DNA of 64,000 nucleotides, taken from assembly GCA_018141785.1 (NCBI GenBank), contig CP073341.1, forward strand, positions 1,315,118-1,379,117, read 5' to 3'. Made by a program: the position numbers and the translations under genes. Origin of the DNA: Candidatus Paraprochloron terpiosi LD05 (GTDB lineage Bacteria > Cyanobacteriota > Cyanobacteriia > Cyanobacteriales > Prochloraceae). Numbering within the stretch: the first letter of the stretch is position 1; each line of letters opens with the position of its first letter. Positions 18,347 through 26,092 of this stretch are shown one piece after another. A model generated the notes under the pieces. It was not told where the DNA came from, did not search any database, and saw only the letters and a list, made by a program, of their open reading frames with translations.

Positions 18347-19831
18347 ATGACCAACAACCTCCTTACAGTCGCTTATATTGGGGCTAGCGCCTTATTCATC
18401 CTCAGCCTTGGAGGATTATCCAATCAAGAAACTGCTCGCCAAGGGAATATCTTTGGCATTATCGGTATGGCGATCGCCTTCATCGCCACAGCCCTAAGTT
18501 CCCAGGTAACTGGATACGGATTGCTGGCAACCGTTATCTTACCCGGAGCCATAGTAGGAGCCATCCTTGCAGCTCGGGTAGCCATGACTTCCATGCCGGA
18601 ATTAGTGGCAATTTTGCACAGTTTTGTGGGACTTGCTGCGGTTTTAGTGGGCTTTGCCAATTACCTCTCTCCCGATCCTGAATTAGTGGGAGTGGAGGCA
18701 ACAATTCACGAAATAGAAATATTTGTGGGCATATTTATCGGTGCCATTACCTTTACAGGTTCCGTCATCGCCTTTGGGAAGCTGCGAGGCATAATCGGCA
18801 GCAAACCCCTAATCCTCCCAGCCCGCCACTTACTCAATATAGCCATGTTGGTGCTCTCTGTGTGGTTAGGAGTTAAATTCATGGAGGGGGCAACCTTTTG
18901 GGAAAACATCCAAATCCCCCAAAACTATGTTGCAATCCTAACCCAGGAAGGATTACAACCCCTCTTAATCATGACTGCCATAGCCTTTGTCTTAGGAGTG
19001 CATTTAGTAGCAGCCATTGGTGGAGCAGATATGCCAGTAGTCATCTCCATGCTCAACAGCTATTCCGGTTGGGCAGCCGCAGCCGCTGGTTTTATGCTCT
19101 CCAACGACTTACTCATTATCACTGGAGCCTTGGTAGGTAGCAGCGGAGCCATTCTCAGCTACATTATGTGTAAAGCAATGAACCGCTCCTTCATCAGCGT
19201 GATTTTGGGTGGCTTCGGTGAAGGAACAGGAACCCCTTCCTCAGGAGCCAAACCTGCTGGGGAAGCCACAGCAACAAATGTAGAGGAAGTGGCAGAATTG
19301 TTGCTGGATGCCAAGAGCGTTATTATTGTACCGGGCTACGGAATGGCAGCAGCTCAAGCCCAACACCCAGTGTCAGAAATAACCAAATTTCTCCGGGAGC
19401 GCAAGAAAAACGTTCGTTTTGGCATCCATCCGGTAGCCGGGCGCATGCCCGGACACATGAATGTCCTCCTAGCTGAGGCAAATGTGCCCTACGACATCGT
19501 TTTGGAAATGGAAGAGATTAATGAGGATTTCTCCGAAACTGATGTAGTGTTAGTCATTGGTGCCAACGATACTGTTAATCCCAGCGCCTTGGAAGATCCT
19601 ACCAGCCAAATCGCCGGTATGCCAGTGCTGGAAGTTTGGAACGCTGCCAATGTAGTAGTCATGAAGCGCAGTCTTGCCAGTGGCTATGCTGGAGTAGACA
19701 ATCCCCTGTTCTACAAAGAAAATACCCAAATGCTCTTTGGGGATGCCAAGCAAAACGTTGCCGCTATCCTGAGTAAGTTGGTAGAGTCTGCCCAACCCAT
19801 GATTACGACAGAAAAAGTCTTAGTGTCATAG
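18347..19831 (+). CDS. pntB: proton-translocating NAD(P)+ transhydrogenase, beta subunit
   Basis: This 494-residue protein has about eight or nine membrane helices in its first 280 residues, including the proton-channel segments around [17 protein letters not shown]. The NADP(H)-binding domain III is C-terminal ([17 protein letters not shown], then [21 protein letters not shown], then [10 protein letters not shown]). Length and motifs are complete. It pairs with PntA. The spacer before its ATG contains the repeat-like CATCTGCGTTCATCTGCGG, a dispersed element often seen in cyanobacterial spacers. Confidence 0.94.
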   Translation: MTNNLLTVAYIGASALFILSLGGLSNQETARQGNIFGIIGMAIAFIATALSSQVTGYGLLATVILPGAIVGAILAARVAMTSMPELVAILHSFVGLAAVLVGFANYLSPDPELVGVEATIHEIEIFVGIFIGAITFTGSVIAFGKLRGIIGSKPLILPARHLLNIAMLVLSVWLGVKFMEGATFWENIQIPQNYVAILTQEGLQPLLIMTAIAFVLGVHLVAAIGGADMPVVISMLNSYSGWAAAAAGFMLSNDLLIITGALVGSSGAILSYIMCKAMNRSFISVILGGFGEGTGTPSSGAKPAGEATATNVEEVAELLLDAKSVIIVPGYGMAAAQAQHPVSEITKFLRERKKNVRFGIHPVAGRMPGHMNVLLAEANVPYDIVLEMEEINEDFSETDVVLVIGANDTVNPSALEDPTSQIAGMPVLEVWNAANVVVMKRSLASGYAGVDNPLFYKENTQMLFGDAKQNVAAILSKLVESAQPMITTEKVLVS

Positions 19832-20214
19832 TCTAGCAAAACCCCCAAAAATTTCAATCATCGCCCTGGGCTACTGCCTAGGGTTGACACACAGTGGCTG
19901 ATTTGCACCCACCCCCCAGCGAAAACCAGAGCTGCTCAAATTAAACAAAGAGCGGTTACTTTCACGGCGGGCGCATTGGGAGATAGCCCCTCTACTGGTG
20001 GTTGGGTGCTGGGGTGCTTGGGAGGTAGGGTGAGCCTTTATTAGCCGTTCTTTTTAGGTTTGAAACCGCTCGTTCGCCCTCTATTAGCTGTTGATCAGGG
20101 CTCCCCCCATTTCCCGCTCTCCCTAGCACCCTATGTAAATTGGTAGTGCATTGGTTAGCAAGTGTTAGCATTTGTTAGCTAAAATCTATCGGCATTGTAG
20201 TATATTGGTGACTT
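19832..20214. other. gene-free spacer after pntB
   Basis: This stretch between pntB and the tandem repeat array has no convincing ORF. It contains GTTAGCA-type short repeats near 20150-20180 (ttggttagcaagtgttagca) and several C-rich tracts. I see no tRNA or recognisable regulatory RNA. Confidence 0.5.
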
Positions 20215-20596
20215 CGCCCGATCCTCCCGCCCGAAGGGCACCCCCCGATATTTTGGGGGGCTGGGGAGATCTACCCTATAGTTGATTACATCGTAGGTTG
20301 GGTTGAGGCCACGAAACCCAACACCCAAGGAGATTTATGTTGGGTTACGCTATCGCTAACCCAACCTACTATTGCACTCGCCCGATCCCCCCGCCCGAAG
20401 GGCACCCCCCGATATTTTGGGGGGCTGGGGAGATCTACCCTATAGTTGATTACATCGTAGGTTGGGTTGAGGCCACGAAACCCAACACCCAAGGAGATTT
20501 ATGTTGGGTTACGCTATCGCTAACCCAACCTACTATTGCACTCGCCCGATCCCTCCGCCCGAAGGGCACCCCCCCCGATATTTTGGGGGGGATCTG
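20215..20596. repeat. 164-bp tandem direct repeat array (2.3 copies)
   Basis: Units start at 20215 and 20379, and a partial third starts at 20543; the spacing is exactly 164 bp twice. The two full units are almost identical. Each holds several inverted repeats: GCCCGAAGGGC; a C6/G6 hairpin around GATATTTT; and two arms of the GTAGGTTGGGTT...AACCCAAC type, one around GAGGCCACG and one around ACGCTATCGCT. The GTTGGGTT palindrome is a common cyanobacterial intergenic element, but here it sits inside a longer tandem unit. The array ends 46 bp before the ExbB-like gene. Confidence 0.92.
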
Positions 20597-20641
20597 CACT
20601 ATAATATATTCTTATTGTTGACGAAATACAACTAATGCTTC

Positions 20642-21985
20642 ATGGCAAATACCAAGAATTTGGGGGAGCGTAACGAGCTAGAAGTTCCCTTAAAGTGGGT
20701 TTTACCCATCGGTTTCGTCCTAGCCTTGTTGATATATGTAACCTTAGGGGCTGCTCCCGAAGAAACCTATATCAAAACATTATTGACAGAAAGAGGAATA
20801 ACGCAACATTGCGTCATCGCCCTCTTCATGATAGTTTTGACTTTTGTCATCCTGAAACTCTTCAAGCTCATTATCGAGTCTTGGTCACTTCGCCCCTCGA
20901 TTCTCTCAAAAGTATCAAAAAAGAAATTAGCGAATAAAAATGAAATTTATAAGCTGTTGGAAGATTTAGAGAAAAAGCCTGGACTGCTACACAATCGTTG
21001 TCGCCGTGTCCTCCTTGCCTTAAAGGAGTCCGGCAATACTCAACATGCTATGGACATGGCGTATGACGAGTCTTCTTCTTATCACGAAGTGATGAGTACC
21101 TCCTATGCCTTTCCGAAATCGTTAGTTTGGGCGATTCCATTACTGGGCTTTATCGGGACAGTTATTGGTATTAGCAATTCTGTCGCAGGATTTTCAGGAT
21201 TCCTAGAGCAAACGGGAGAAATTGACCAAATAAAAGAAGGCATTAACAACGTCACAACCGGTTTGGCCGTCGCTTTTGACACAACATTTCTGGCACTTCT
21301 ACTCAGTGTTATTGTCATGCCGCCTTTGCTCTGGAGCGAGCGGTCTGAGACCCGTCTTCTCAATAGAATAGACACGATAATTAATCGTCACTTGCTTTCA
21401 AAAATGGTTAAACCCGAAGAGGCGAGACTGGACGAATCGACGATCAGAAATACAATAACAAAGACTCTCAAAGAAGGGTTGCCTGATGCCCAGCAGCTCA
21501 TAGAGCCTGCGAAAACTTACGCCGAACTGGCAGCTCAAGAGATAGGGACAATATTCGTGTCCGAGGTTACTCCCTTAGGAGATATTACATCCAAGGTACT
21601 AAAACAACTGCAAGAGGTTCACGAACAAGTTAAAGAGCAGCAGGGGCAACAGCAAAAACAATTGAGTAATTTTATCCAACAAATTCAGACTTTCAACCAA
21701 GAGTTGGGTAAGGCTCACCAAGGTACCACCTATTTGGCTCAAGGCATAGGGCAGCTCAAAAGCTCCAACTCCACCCTTCAAGAGAGTGTGATTGCTCTGC
21801 AAAAGGAAACAGCAAAGGTCAGTCAAATGCTGGAAGCGCAGCAGCAGATCGACCGTAACAAACAAGCAACTCTGGAAGGAATGGGAGCTTTTTTGGCACA
21901 GCTCCAAAAAGTACTGGAGCGGTTAGCACAGCCGCGTCACATCCATCTGGTGGAGCAGGAGGGTAATATCAATGCCAACTCCTAG
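20642..21985 (+). CDS. MotA/TolQ/ExbB-type proton-channel protein with coiled-coil tail
   Basis: This 447-residue protein has four membrane helices (about 19-36, 53-77, 161-186, 203-231). Helices 3 and 4 carry the family signature: WAIPLLGFIGTVIGI and NNVTTGLAVAFDTTFLALL, with the pore-lining threonines. A cytoplasmic loop of about 80 residues separates helices 2 and 3. The tail after residue 240, especially 325-435, is Gln-rich and strongly coiled-coil. Proteins of this class form a pentamer around an ExbD/MotB-like dimer and use ion flow to do mechanical work. A long tail recalls ZorA of Zorya anti-phage systems, but that similarity is architectural only. The next gene overlaps this one by 14 bp. 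Confidence 0.82.
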   Translation: MANTKNLGERNELEVPLKWVLPIGFVLALLIYVTLGAAPEETYIKTLLTERGITQHCVIALFMIVLTFVILKLFKLIIESWSLRPSILSKVSKKKLANKNEIYKLLEDLEKKPGLLHNRCRRVLLALKESGNTQHAMDMAYDESSSYHEVMSTSYAFPKSLVWAIPLLGFIGTVIGISNSVAGFSGFLEQTGEIDQIKEGINNVTTGLAVAFDTTFLALLLSVIVMPPLLWSERSETRLLNRIDTIINRHLLSKMVKPEEARLDESTIRNTITKTLKEGLPDAQQLIEPAKTYAELAAQEIGTIFVSEVTPLGDITSKVLKQLQEVHEQVKEQQGQQQKQLSNFIQQIQTFNQELGKAHQGTTYLAQGIGQLKSSNSTLQESVIALQKETAKVSQMLEAQQQIDRNKQATLEGMGAFLAQLQKVLERLAQPRHIHLVEQEGNINANS

Positions 21986-22436
21986 AACCTATAGGCGCCC
22001 CCAAGCTCCAAATATTGATTTATTCCCTTTTCTTTCTGTCTTAGCATGTACGATAGGAAGCCTCATTTTGCTTATTGTCGTCATTACAAGTCAGACTCTG
22101 AGCGATGAGAAAACAGTCACAATTGAGATTATTGATGAGGAGGGAAGCAACAAGACAAAAGTGCCTCGTTATGTTGAATGTGGGCAAGAGGGTGTTATTA
22201 TCTATCCCGATGAGACAAAGGTATCACTTTCGGATTTAAATGTTGAAGGTTCTGCTTTTAGAAAACTGTTAGAGGAACTTGAAACCCGGCGAGACCAAGA
22301 ATATATCATCTTGGCTATTAAACCAGACGGCTACGATATTTTTTATGAGGCTCGTAAATTGGTTGAAGAGCGGCGTATCGATTTAGGTTATGAACCTATT
22401 GATGAAGGCTGGAAGTTAAGAGTAAAAAGGAGATAA
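21972..22436 (+). CDS. ExbD/TolR-like stator subunit A (Ser at the usual Asp site)
   Basis: This 154-residue protein has a short N-terminal cytoplasmic segment (RTYRRPQAP), one membrane helix (about 18-38: FPFLSVLACTIGSLILLIVV) and a periplasmic domain ending EGWKLRVKRR. It aligns with the ExbD motif D-I-N-V-T-P-F-I-D-V as N-I-D-L-F-P-F-L-S-V, which puts Ser22 where ExbD has its proton-carrying Asp. The C-terminal segment (YIILAIKPDGYDIFYEARKL) resembles the ExbD periplasmic fold and the next gene's C-terminus. It overlaps the channel gene by 14 bp and precedes the next gene by 4 bp, so the three are translationally linked. Confidence 0.75.
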   Translation: MPTPRTYRRPQAPNIDLFPFLSVLACTIGSLILLIVVITSQTLSDEKTVTIEIIDEEGSNKTKVPRYVECGQEGVIIYPDETKVSLSDLNVEGSAFRKLLEELETRRDQEYIILAIKPDGYDIFYEARKLVEERRIDLGYEPIDEGWKLRVKRR

Positions 22437-22440
22437 GTTT

Positions 22441-23145
22441 ATGAGACGCAGGAGGGCGCGCTATTCTTTCACTCAACCTGAAAACAATTTGGACTCATTT
22501 TTGGACATTTTGACTAACACGGTGGGTGTCCTAACCTTTATCGGTCTATTTGTTAGTTTAGTAGCAGTGGAGGCAGGTTCGATTATCCGCACACCTTTAA
22601 CTAGGAAGACAGATAAAGAATCCTATTTTTTAGAAGTACGAGGGAATGAGATTATTGACCTCAATTCGAGCTTGAAAGAAGTAGAATCAGAATTAGAAGA
22701 GACCGTGGCTGCACTTCCCAAATGCATCCAGCCTTCGTTTCCTTCATCCATATACTTATACGAGTACTATCTTGAGCGTTTTGCTGAGTATACACGCTGT
22801 CTACAGCAAAACTATGAAACGTTAGCTAACTTTTCCATACAAACAAATCATTACAATGTCAAAGTAGATTTAGCGGGGGGTACAGTCTATGAGCCTAGGG
22901 ACGAAAGTCGGGGGGAATCTGCATCAGAAATTAACGAGGGAAACTCTCGGTTTCAAGAAATTTTGGCACAACTGGACCCGGAAAAGAAATATCTAGCCTT
23001 TATCGTGCGTCCCGACAGCTATGAAATATTTAGGCTCGCACGGAAGTTAGCTTGGAAGGAAGAGTTTGATGTGGGTTGGGAACCGCAGCAGCAGGAGCTA
23101 CCGCTTGTTTTTGGTTCTAGTGGTAGAAAAATCGACACACAGTAG
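22441..23145 (+). CDS. ExbD/TolR-like stator subunit B (Asp22 retained)
   Basis: This 234-residue protein starts with a basic RRRRAR segment and has one membrane helix (about 20-43: FLDILTNTVGVLTFIGLFV). Asp22 stands at the position of the ExbD/TolR proton-carrying Asp. An insert of about 90 residues (about 65-155) with predicted helix and two Cys residues (positions near 94 and 119) follows. The C-terminal domain (YLAFIVRPDSYEIFRLARKL, then DVGWEP) is shared with the gene before. The product is likely the second, larger half of a heterodimeric plug for the ExbB-like pentamer. It lies 4 bp after its partner. Confidence 0.75.
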   Translation: MRRRRARYSFTQPENNLDSFLDILTNTVGVLTFIGLFVSLVAVEAGSIIRTPLTRKTDKESYFLEVRGNEIIDLNSSLKEVESELEETVAALPKCIQPSFPSSIYLYEYYLERFAEYTRCLQQNYETLANFSIQTNHYNVKVDLAGGTVYEPRDESRGESASEINEGNSRFQEILAQLDPEKKYLAFIVRPDSYEIFRLARKLAWKEEFDVGWEPQQQELPLVFGSSGRKIDTQ

Positions 23146-23191
23146 TAAAAGCAGATTAATATAATGATATATTTGCTGAACCTCTCCCTAT

Positions 23192-23530
23192 ATGAGCTAC
23201 TGTAGAAATCCTGCTTGTCCTCGTCCCGATAATCCTGACGGTAATAAATCTTGTCACAGTTGTGGCTTAGAATTGTCAGCTAAACCTATATTTCGCAATC
23301 GCTATCGGGTTTTGAAGATCTTGGGTCAAGGTTCATTCGGTCGCACTTATATTGCAGAAGATCGGGACTGCATGGGGAATGATTTTCAAACACGTCTGAT
23401 GACCGTGATCGCTCTCTAAGAGAGGGTTCTTGGGTAGATCATCCCGTCTACTGTCGCTCTACCAGTCGCTATAAATTAAAGCCTGATGTGAAAAATTTTA
23501 TTATTGGTTTTCGGATTGTTTTTTTTGATC
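23192..23530 (+). pseudogene. internally deleted Ser/Thr kinase / formylglycine-enzyme-domain gene
   Basis: The first about 60 codons encode the start of a cyanobacterial four-Cys kinase: a zinc-knuckle CRNPACPRP...CHSCG and the glycine loop ILGQGSFGRTYIAEDRD. The frame then runs into TAA at 23417. In another frame from about 23385 the sequence reads DDRDRSLREGSW...YCRSTSRY...IIGFRIVF, the C-terminal signature of the FGE-sulfatase (SUMF1) domain. Proteins with exactly this kinase-then-FGE order exist in cyanobacteria, so this is such a gene with its middle removed. It lies 46 bp after the ExbD-like gene and converges on thiS. Confidence 0.75.
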
Positions 23531-23543
23531 AACTATGTTATAT

Positions 23544-23753
23544 TTATCCTCCGCCAACAATTGTAACTATTTCCAGGCGATCGCCCTTTTCCACCTGAGT
23601 ATGGGACCAATATTGTTGATGTAGGATTTCTCCATTGTATTCTACAGCCACTAAACGGGGATTTAATTTGAGTTGTGTTAGAAGTTGGAGCAATGTAGTG
23701 TTAGCAGAACAGGTAAACTGTTCCCCATTCACTTGAATACTAATATTAGACAT
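23544..23753 (-). CDS. thiS: thiamine biosynthesis sulfur carrier protein ThiS
   Basis: This 69-residue ubiquitin-like protein begins with VNGE and ends IVTIVGGG. The C-terminal Gly-Gly is the site that is adenylated and thiocarboxylated to donate sulfur to the thiazole ring. Its start overlaps the 3' end of thiE by 8 bp, giving a two-gene unit thiE-thiS on the minus strand. Confidence 0.93.
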   Translation of the reverse strand: MSNISIQVNGEQFTCSANTTLLQLLTQLKLNPRLVAVEYNGEILHQQYWSHTQVEKGDRLEIVTIVGGG

Positions 23754-24822
23754 AAGCTTGAGAAACTTGGCTTGCTTCCAGACACAGGAGAGTGTGCTTT
23801 CTGGTTAGCTGGGAGATAAAATATTGAGTGACGAGAGTCGGTTGCTCTGCCTGCATGATAGCGCGAACTACAGCTATTCGTTCCGCTCCCGCCCCAAGAA
23901 CTTCATGAAAATTATTCGGATCGATCCCCCCAATGGCAAACCAGGGAATGGGGCAATTTTGGGCAAGGGTGACGTACTCCAAACCTGCCGCTGGTTTGGA
24001 TTGCTTGGTGGGGGTTTCGTATACCGGACCGACGCCAATATAATCTGCTCCTTCTGCGATGGCTCGTTCCATCTCTTCCGGGTTTGTAGTGGAACGACCA
24101 ATTATTTTTTGCCCACCTAATAACTGCCTTGCTAGGGAAATGGGGATATCTTGCTGCCCTAAATGAACTCCATCTGCATTAACTGCCAGAGCTAAATCTA
24201 CCCGATCGTTCATAATAAACAATGCTTCATAACGATGACACAACTGACAGAGTTCCTGCCCGTTCAGGAGACGCTGAGCATCGTCGCCCTCCTTATCTCG
24301 ATATTGAACCAGTTTCAATCCTCCTTGCAGTGCTGCCTCTACTGTAGGTAATAATTGTGTTCCGGGAGAGGTTACTAAATAAAGAAGACACTGCTCAAGT
24401 TGCTGATGACGGTGATTGCTCAATAATTTGCTCTCCAGAGTATAGACTTGATAGCGCATCTGCTTAAAAGCAGAACCCATCTGAGGTTGACATAGTTTGC
24501 CATATTCTTCTAATACCCGCAGGGCTTCTTGAACGCGGCATGAATTAGCCTGCAATAATGCTTCGATGCTGCTCCGTTCCTCTTCTTGAGGATGGGAGAG
24601 TGGGGTACCTGGATCGCCGGGGGTATCTCTTGCTTGCCGCAATGGTGGGGTATGCCACTTGGCTAACTCTTGTCGCAATTGCTTGCATTGGTTGGAGAAT
24701 TGGCTATTATTAAGCCCGAATCGGCACCATTCTTCAATAATGCGTAGTCCTTCTCTGGCTCGATCCAAATTAGCATCTAAGATGCGGTAAATCGCTTGCT
24801 CTTGCCCTCTACTCTGGGTCAT
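23746..24822 (-). CDS. thiE: thiamine phosphate synthase with N-terminal ThiD2-type domain
   Basis: From the ATG at 24822 the product is 358 residues; the frame extends two codons further to a TTG. Residues 1-135 form the helical N-terminal domain (ANLDRAREGLRIIEEWCRF, then QANSCRVQEALRVLEEYGKL) found in cyanobacterial ThiE. Residues 145-345 are the TIM-barrel thiamine phosphate synthase, with LVQYRDKEGDD, FIMNDRVDLAL, DGVHLGQQD, GRSTTNPEE, GVGPVYETPTKQ and FAIGGID. It joins the pyrimidine and thiazole phosphates to thiamine phosphate. It forms an operon with thiS. Confidence 0.93.
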   Translation of the reverse strand: MTQSRGQEQAIYRILDANLDRAREGLRIIEEWCRFGLNNSQFSNQCKQLRQELAKWHTPPLRQARDTPGDPGTPLSHPQEEERSSIEALLQANSCRVQEALRVLEEYGKLCQPQMGSAFKQMRYQVYTLESKLLSNHRHQQLEQCLLYLVTSPGTQLLPTVEAALQGGLKLVQYRDKEGDDAQRLLNGQELCQLCHRYEALFIMNDRVDLALAVNADGVHLGQQDIPISLARQLLGGQKIIGRSTTNPEEMERAIAEGADYIGVGPVYETPTKQSKPAAGLEYVTLAQNCPIPWFAIGGIDPNNFHEVLGAGAERIAVVRAIMQAEQPTLVTQYFISQLTRKHTLLCLEASQVSQAYV

Positions 24823-24849
24823 GGTCAAAAATTCTAGTCTTTTACCATC

Positions 24850-25092
24850 TTAAAACGGTTCGCTCGGAAAAAGTCCTTCTTGTTACTTTTTTCTAACGCT
24901 ATAAACACCACAATAAAGGATTAGGTGATGGCTACACCCCTACACGGGGGTTATAATCTTCGTTGTTTGCTATATATGGGGTGGCGGGTTACGTGGGCTG
25001 GTGCTTTGCCATTGCGAAGCAAAGCGTAAGCAACCGCCTTTGGCGTCCCGCCCAAGGCGAGAGCACCCTACGGTTACTGGTAACTGTTTGAC
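24850..25092. other. spacer between thiE and tRNA-Ser
   Basis: This holds short inverted repeats, for example around CACCCCTACACGGGGGTT near 24935 and GCTTTGCCATTGCGAAGCAAAGC near 25003-25025. I see no TPP-riboswitch consensus and no gene. Confidence 0.45.
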
Positions 25093-25180
25093 GGAGAGGG
25101 GGAGATTCGAACTCCCGGAGACTCCCTCGAGCCTCATCCGATTTCAAGTCGGACGCAATCGACCACTCTGCCACCTCTCC
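25093..25180 (-). tRNA. trnS-UGA: tRNA-Ser (anticodon UGA)
   Basis: On the minus strand an 88-nt sequence folds as a class II tRNA. The acceptor stem is GGAGAGG/CCTCTCC, the D-arm GCAGAGTGGTCGATTGC, the anticodon arm CCGACTTGAAATCGG with loop CTTGAAA and anticodon TGA. There is a long variable arm and a T-arm GGGAGTTCGAATCTCCC. The CCA end is not encoded. Confidence 0.97.
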
Positions 25181-25629
25181 ATTTGTTTGATTATATCCAA
25201 CAGTGGGATTTATGACAAGATGTTATTGGTCAACTACCCGGAATTCTTCTCTCACCCAAAGGAGGAATATTGCGGCAGATTGCCTCATTTATTTCCCTCA
25301 TTCGCGGTACCCTAATGTACCATGGTTTTCAAGCGGGATTTGGTGTGGCGTAGGTTATGATGCATGTCAGCACCCCGCCCCCGCCACTTAAAAGATGGCG
25401 GCTTCCCAACTCCCGTGCCTTCCTCGTGACCGAAGGGTACCAAGGGAATGTTTTTGCCGTCCGCCGGGACTCTGGCAATTTGCCAAGGTTTTGCAAAAAT
25501 GTACCCAAACTTAGATCTAAGTTATTACCAGGGTCCTGAATTTTGGCATCATACACCTACTCTTGCGGGCGGTGGTACAGTGGACTGCGAATATCCCACT
25601 GTTCAGTTAAATTTATCTTGATATAAGAT
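25181..25629. other. gene-free stretch with hairpins
   Basis: No convincing reading frame is present. A CGCCACTTAAAAGATGGCG hairpin lies near 25375-25400 next to C-rich sequence that could be a decayed insertion-element end. This whole 0.9-kb region up to hflX appears to be an accumulation of decayed sequence. Confidence 0.4.
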
Positions 25630-25810
25630 ATGAAGCTATCTGTCGTGATTCCCTGTTTTAACGAAGTTGAAACCATTGAGGAGATTATTGAAGCTATGAA
25701 ATCATCATCGATGAGTATTCCATAGATGACACAAGAGAACTACTAAAATACAAAAGGTCATCTATCACTCCCAAAATCAAGGCAAAGGTGCTGCTTTACG
25801 TTATCGATGA
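25630..25810 (+). pseudogene. family 2 glycosyltransferase relic (N-terminal fragment)
   Basis: The first frame gives MKLSVVIPCFNEVETIEEII, the nucleotide-binding start of a GT2 (dolichol-phosphate-mannose-synthase-like) enzyme, and stops after 32 codons. The family sequence continues in shifted frames: IIIDEYSIDDTRELL (the D-D-x-S-x-D-G-T region, degraded), then KVIYHSQNQGKGAALR. At least two frameshifts within 180 bp and loss of the rest show a dead gene. Confidence 0.8.
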
Positions 25811-25849
25811 AACTATTAGATGTTGTTGCAATCCTCTCGATTTTTATAA

Positions 25850-25969
25850 AATGAAGCGGGAAAATTGATTGGCATAGAAATTATTCATGCAAGTTCTTTG
25901 ATCCAAGATACCATTGTAGAGTCAGCCCAAGAAAAAATCTTAAATCTTTCTGTGTCGAAAGTGGCTTAA
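25850..25969 (+). pseudogene. DUF2283-like C-terminal relic
   Basis: An open stretch reads GKLIGIEIIHASSLI then a short tail and TAA. This is the C-terminal part of small DUF2283 proteins (usual GIEILDAS motif). The N-terminal half is missing. It is part of the decayed region before hflX. Confidence 0.5.
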
Positions 25970-26092
25970 AGTGAATTATAATAGATTCATGATTATTGTT
26001 TTAGATTATTTAACTAGGACAAGAGAACTATCGATACCATTTATGGAGACCTCAAAGGTCTCAAAACCAACCAATTAAAGCAACTCCAAAAG

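Noticed and set aside
20215-20596. Tandem repeats as CRISPR or an rRNA/tRNA array
   Set aside because: The period is 164 bp with almost identical full units and no spacer-repeat alternation; no RNA gene fold is seen.
20642-23145. Calling the operon a Zorya defence system
   Set aside because: There is a ZorA-like layout only; the plug proteins lack an OmpA/peptidoglycan-binding domain and no helicase, nuclease or ZorC/D/E-like gene follows.
24823-24990. TPP riboswitch upstream of thiE
   Set aside because: I could not find the conserved CTGAGA and ACCTGA-type segments in the leader.
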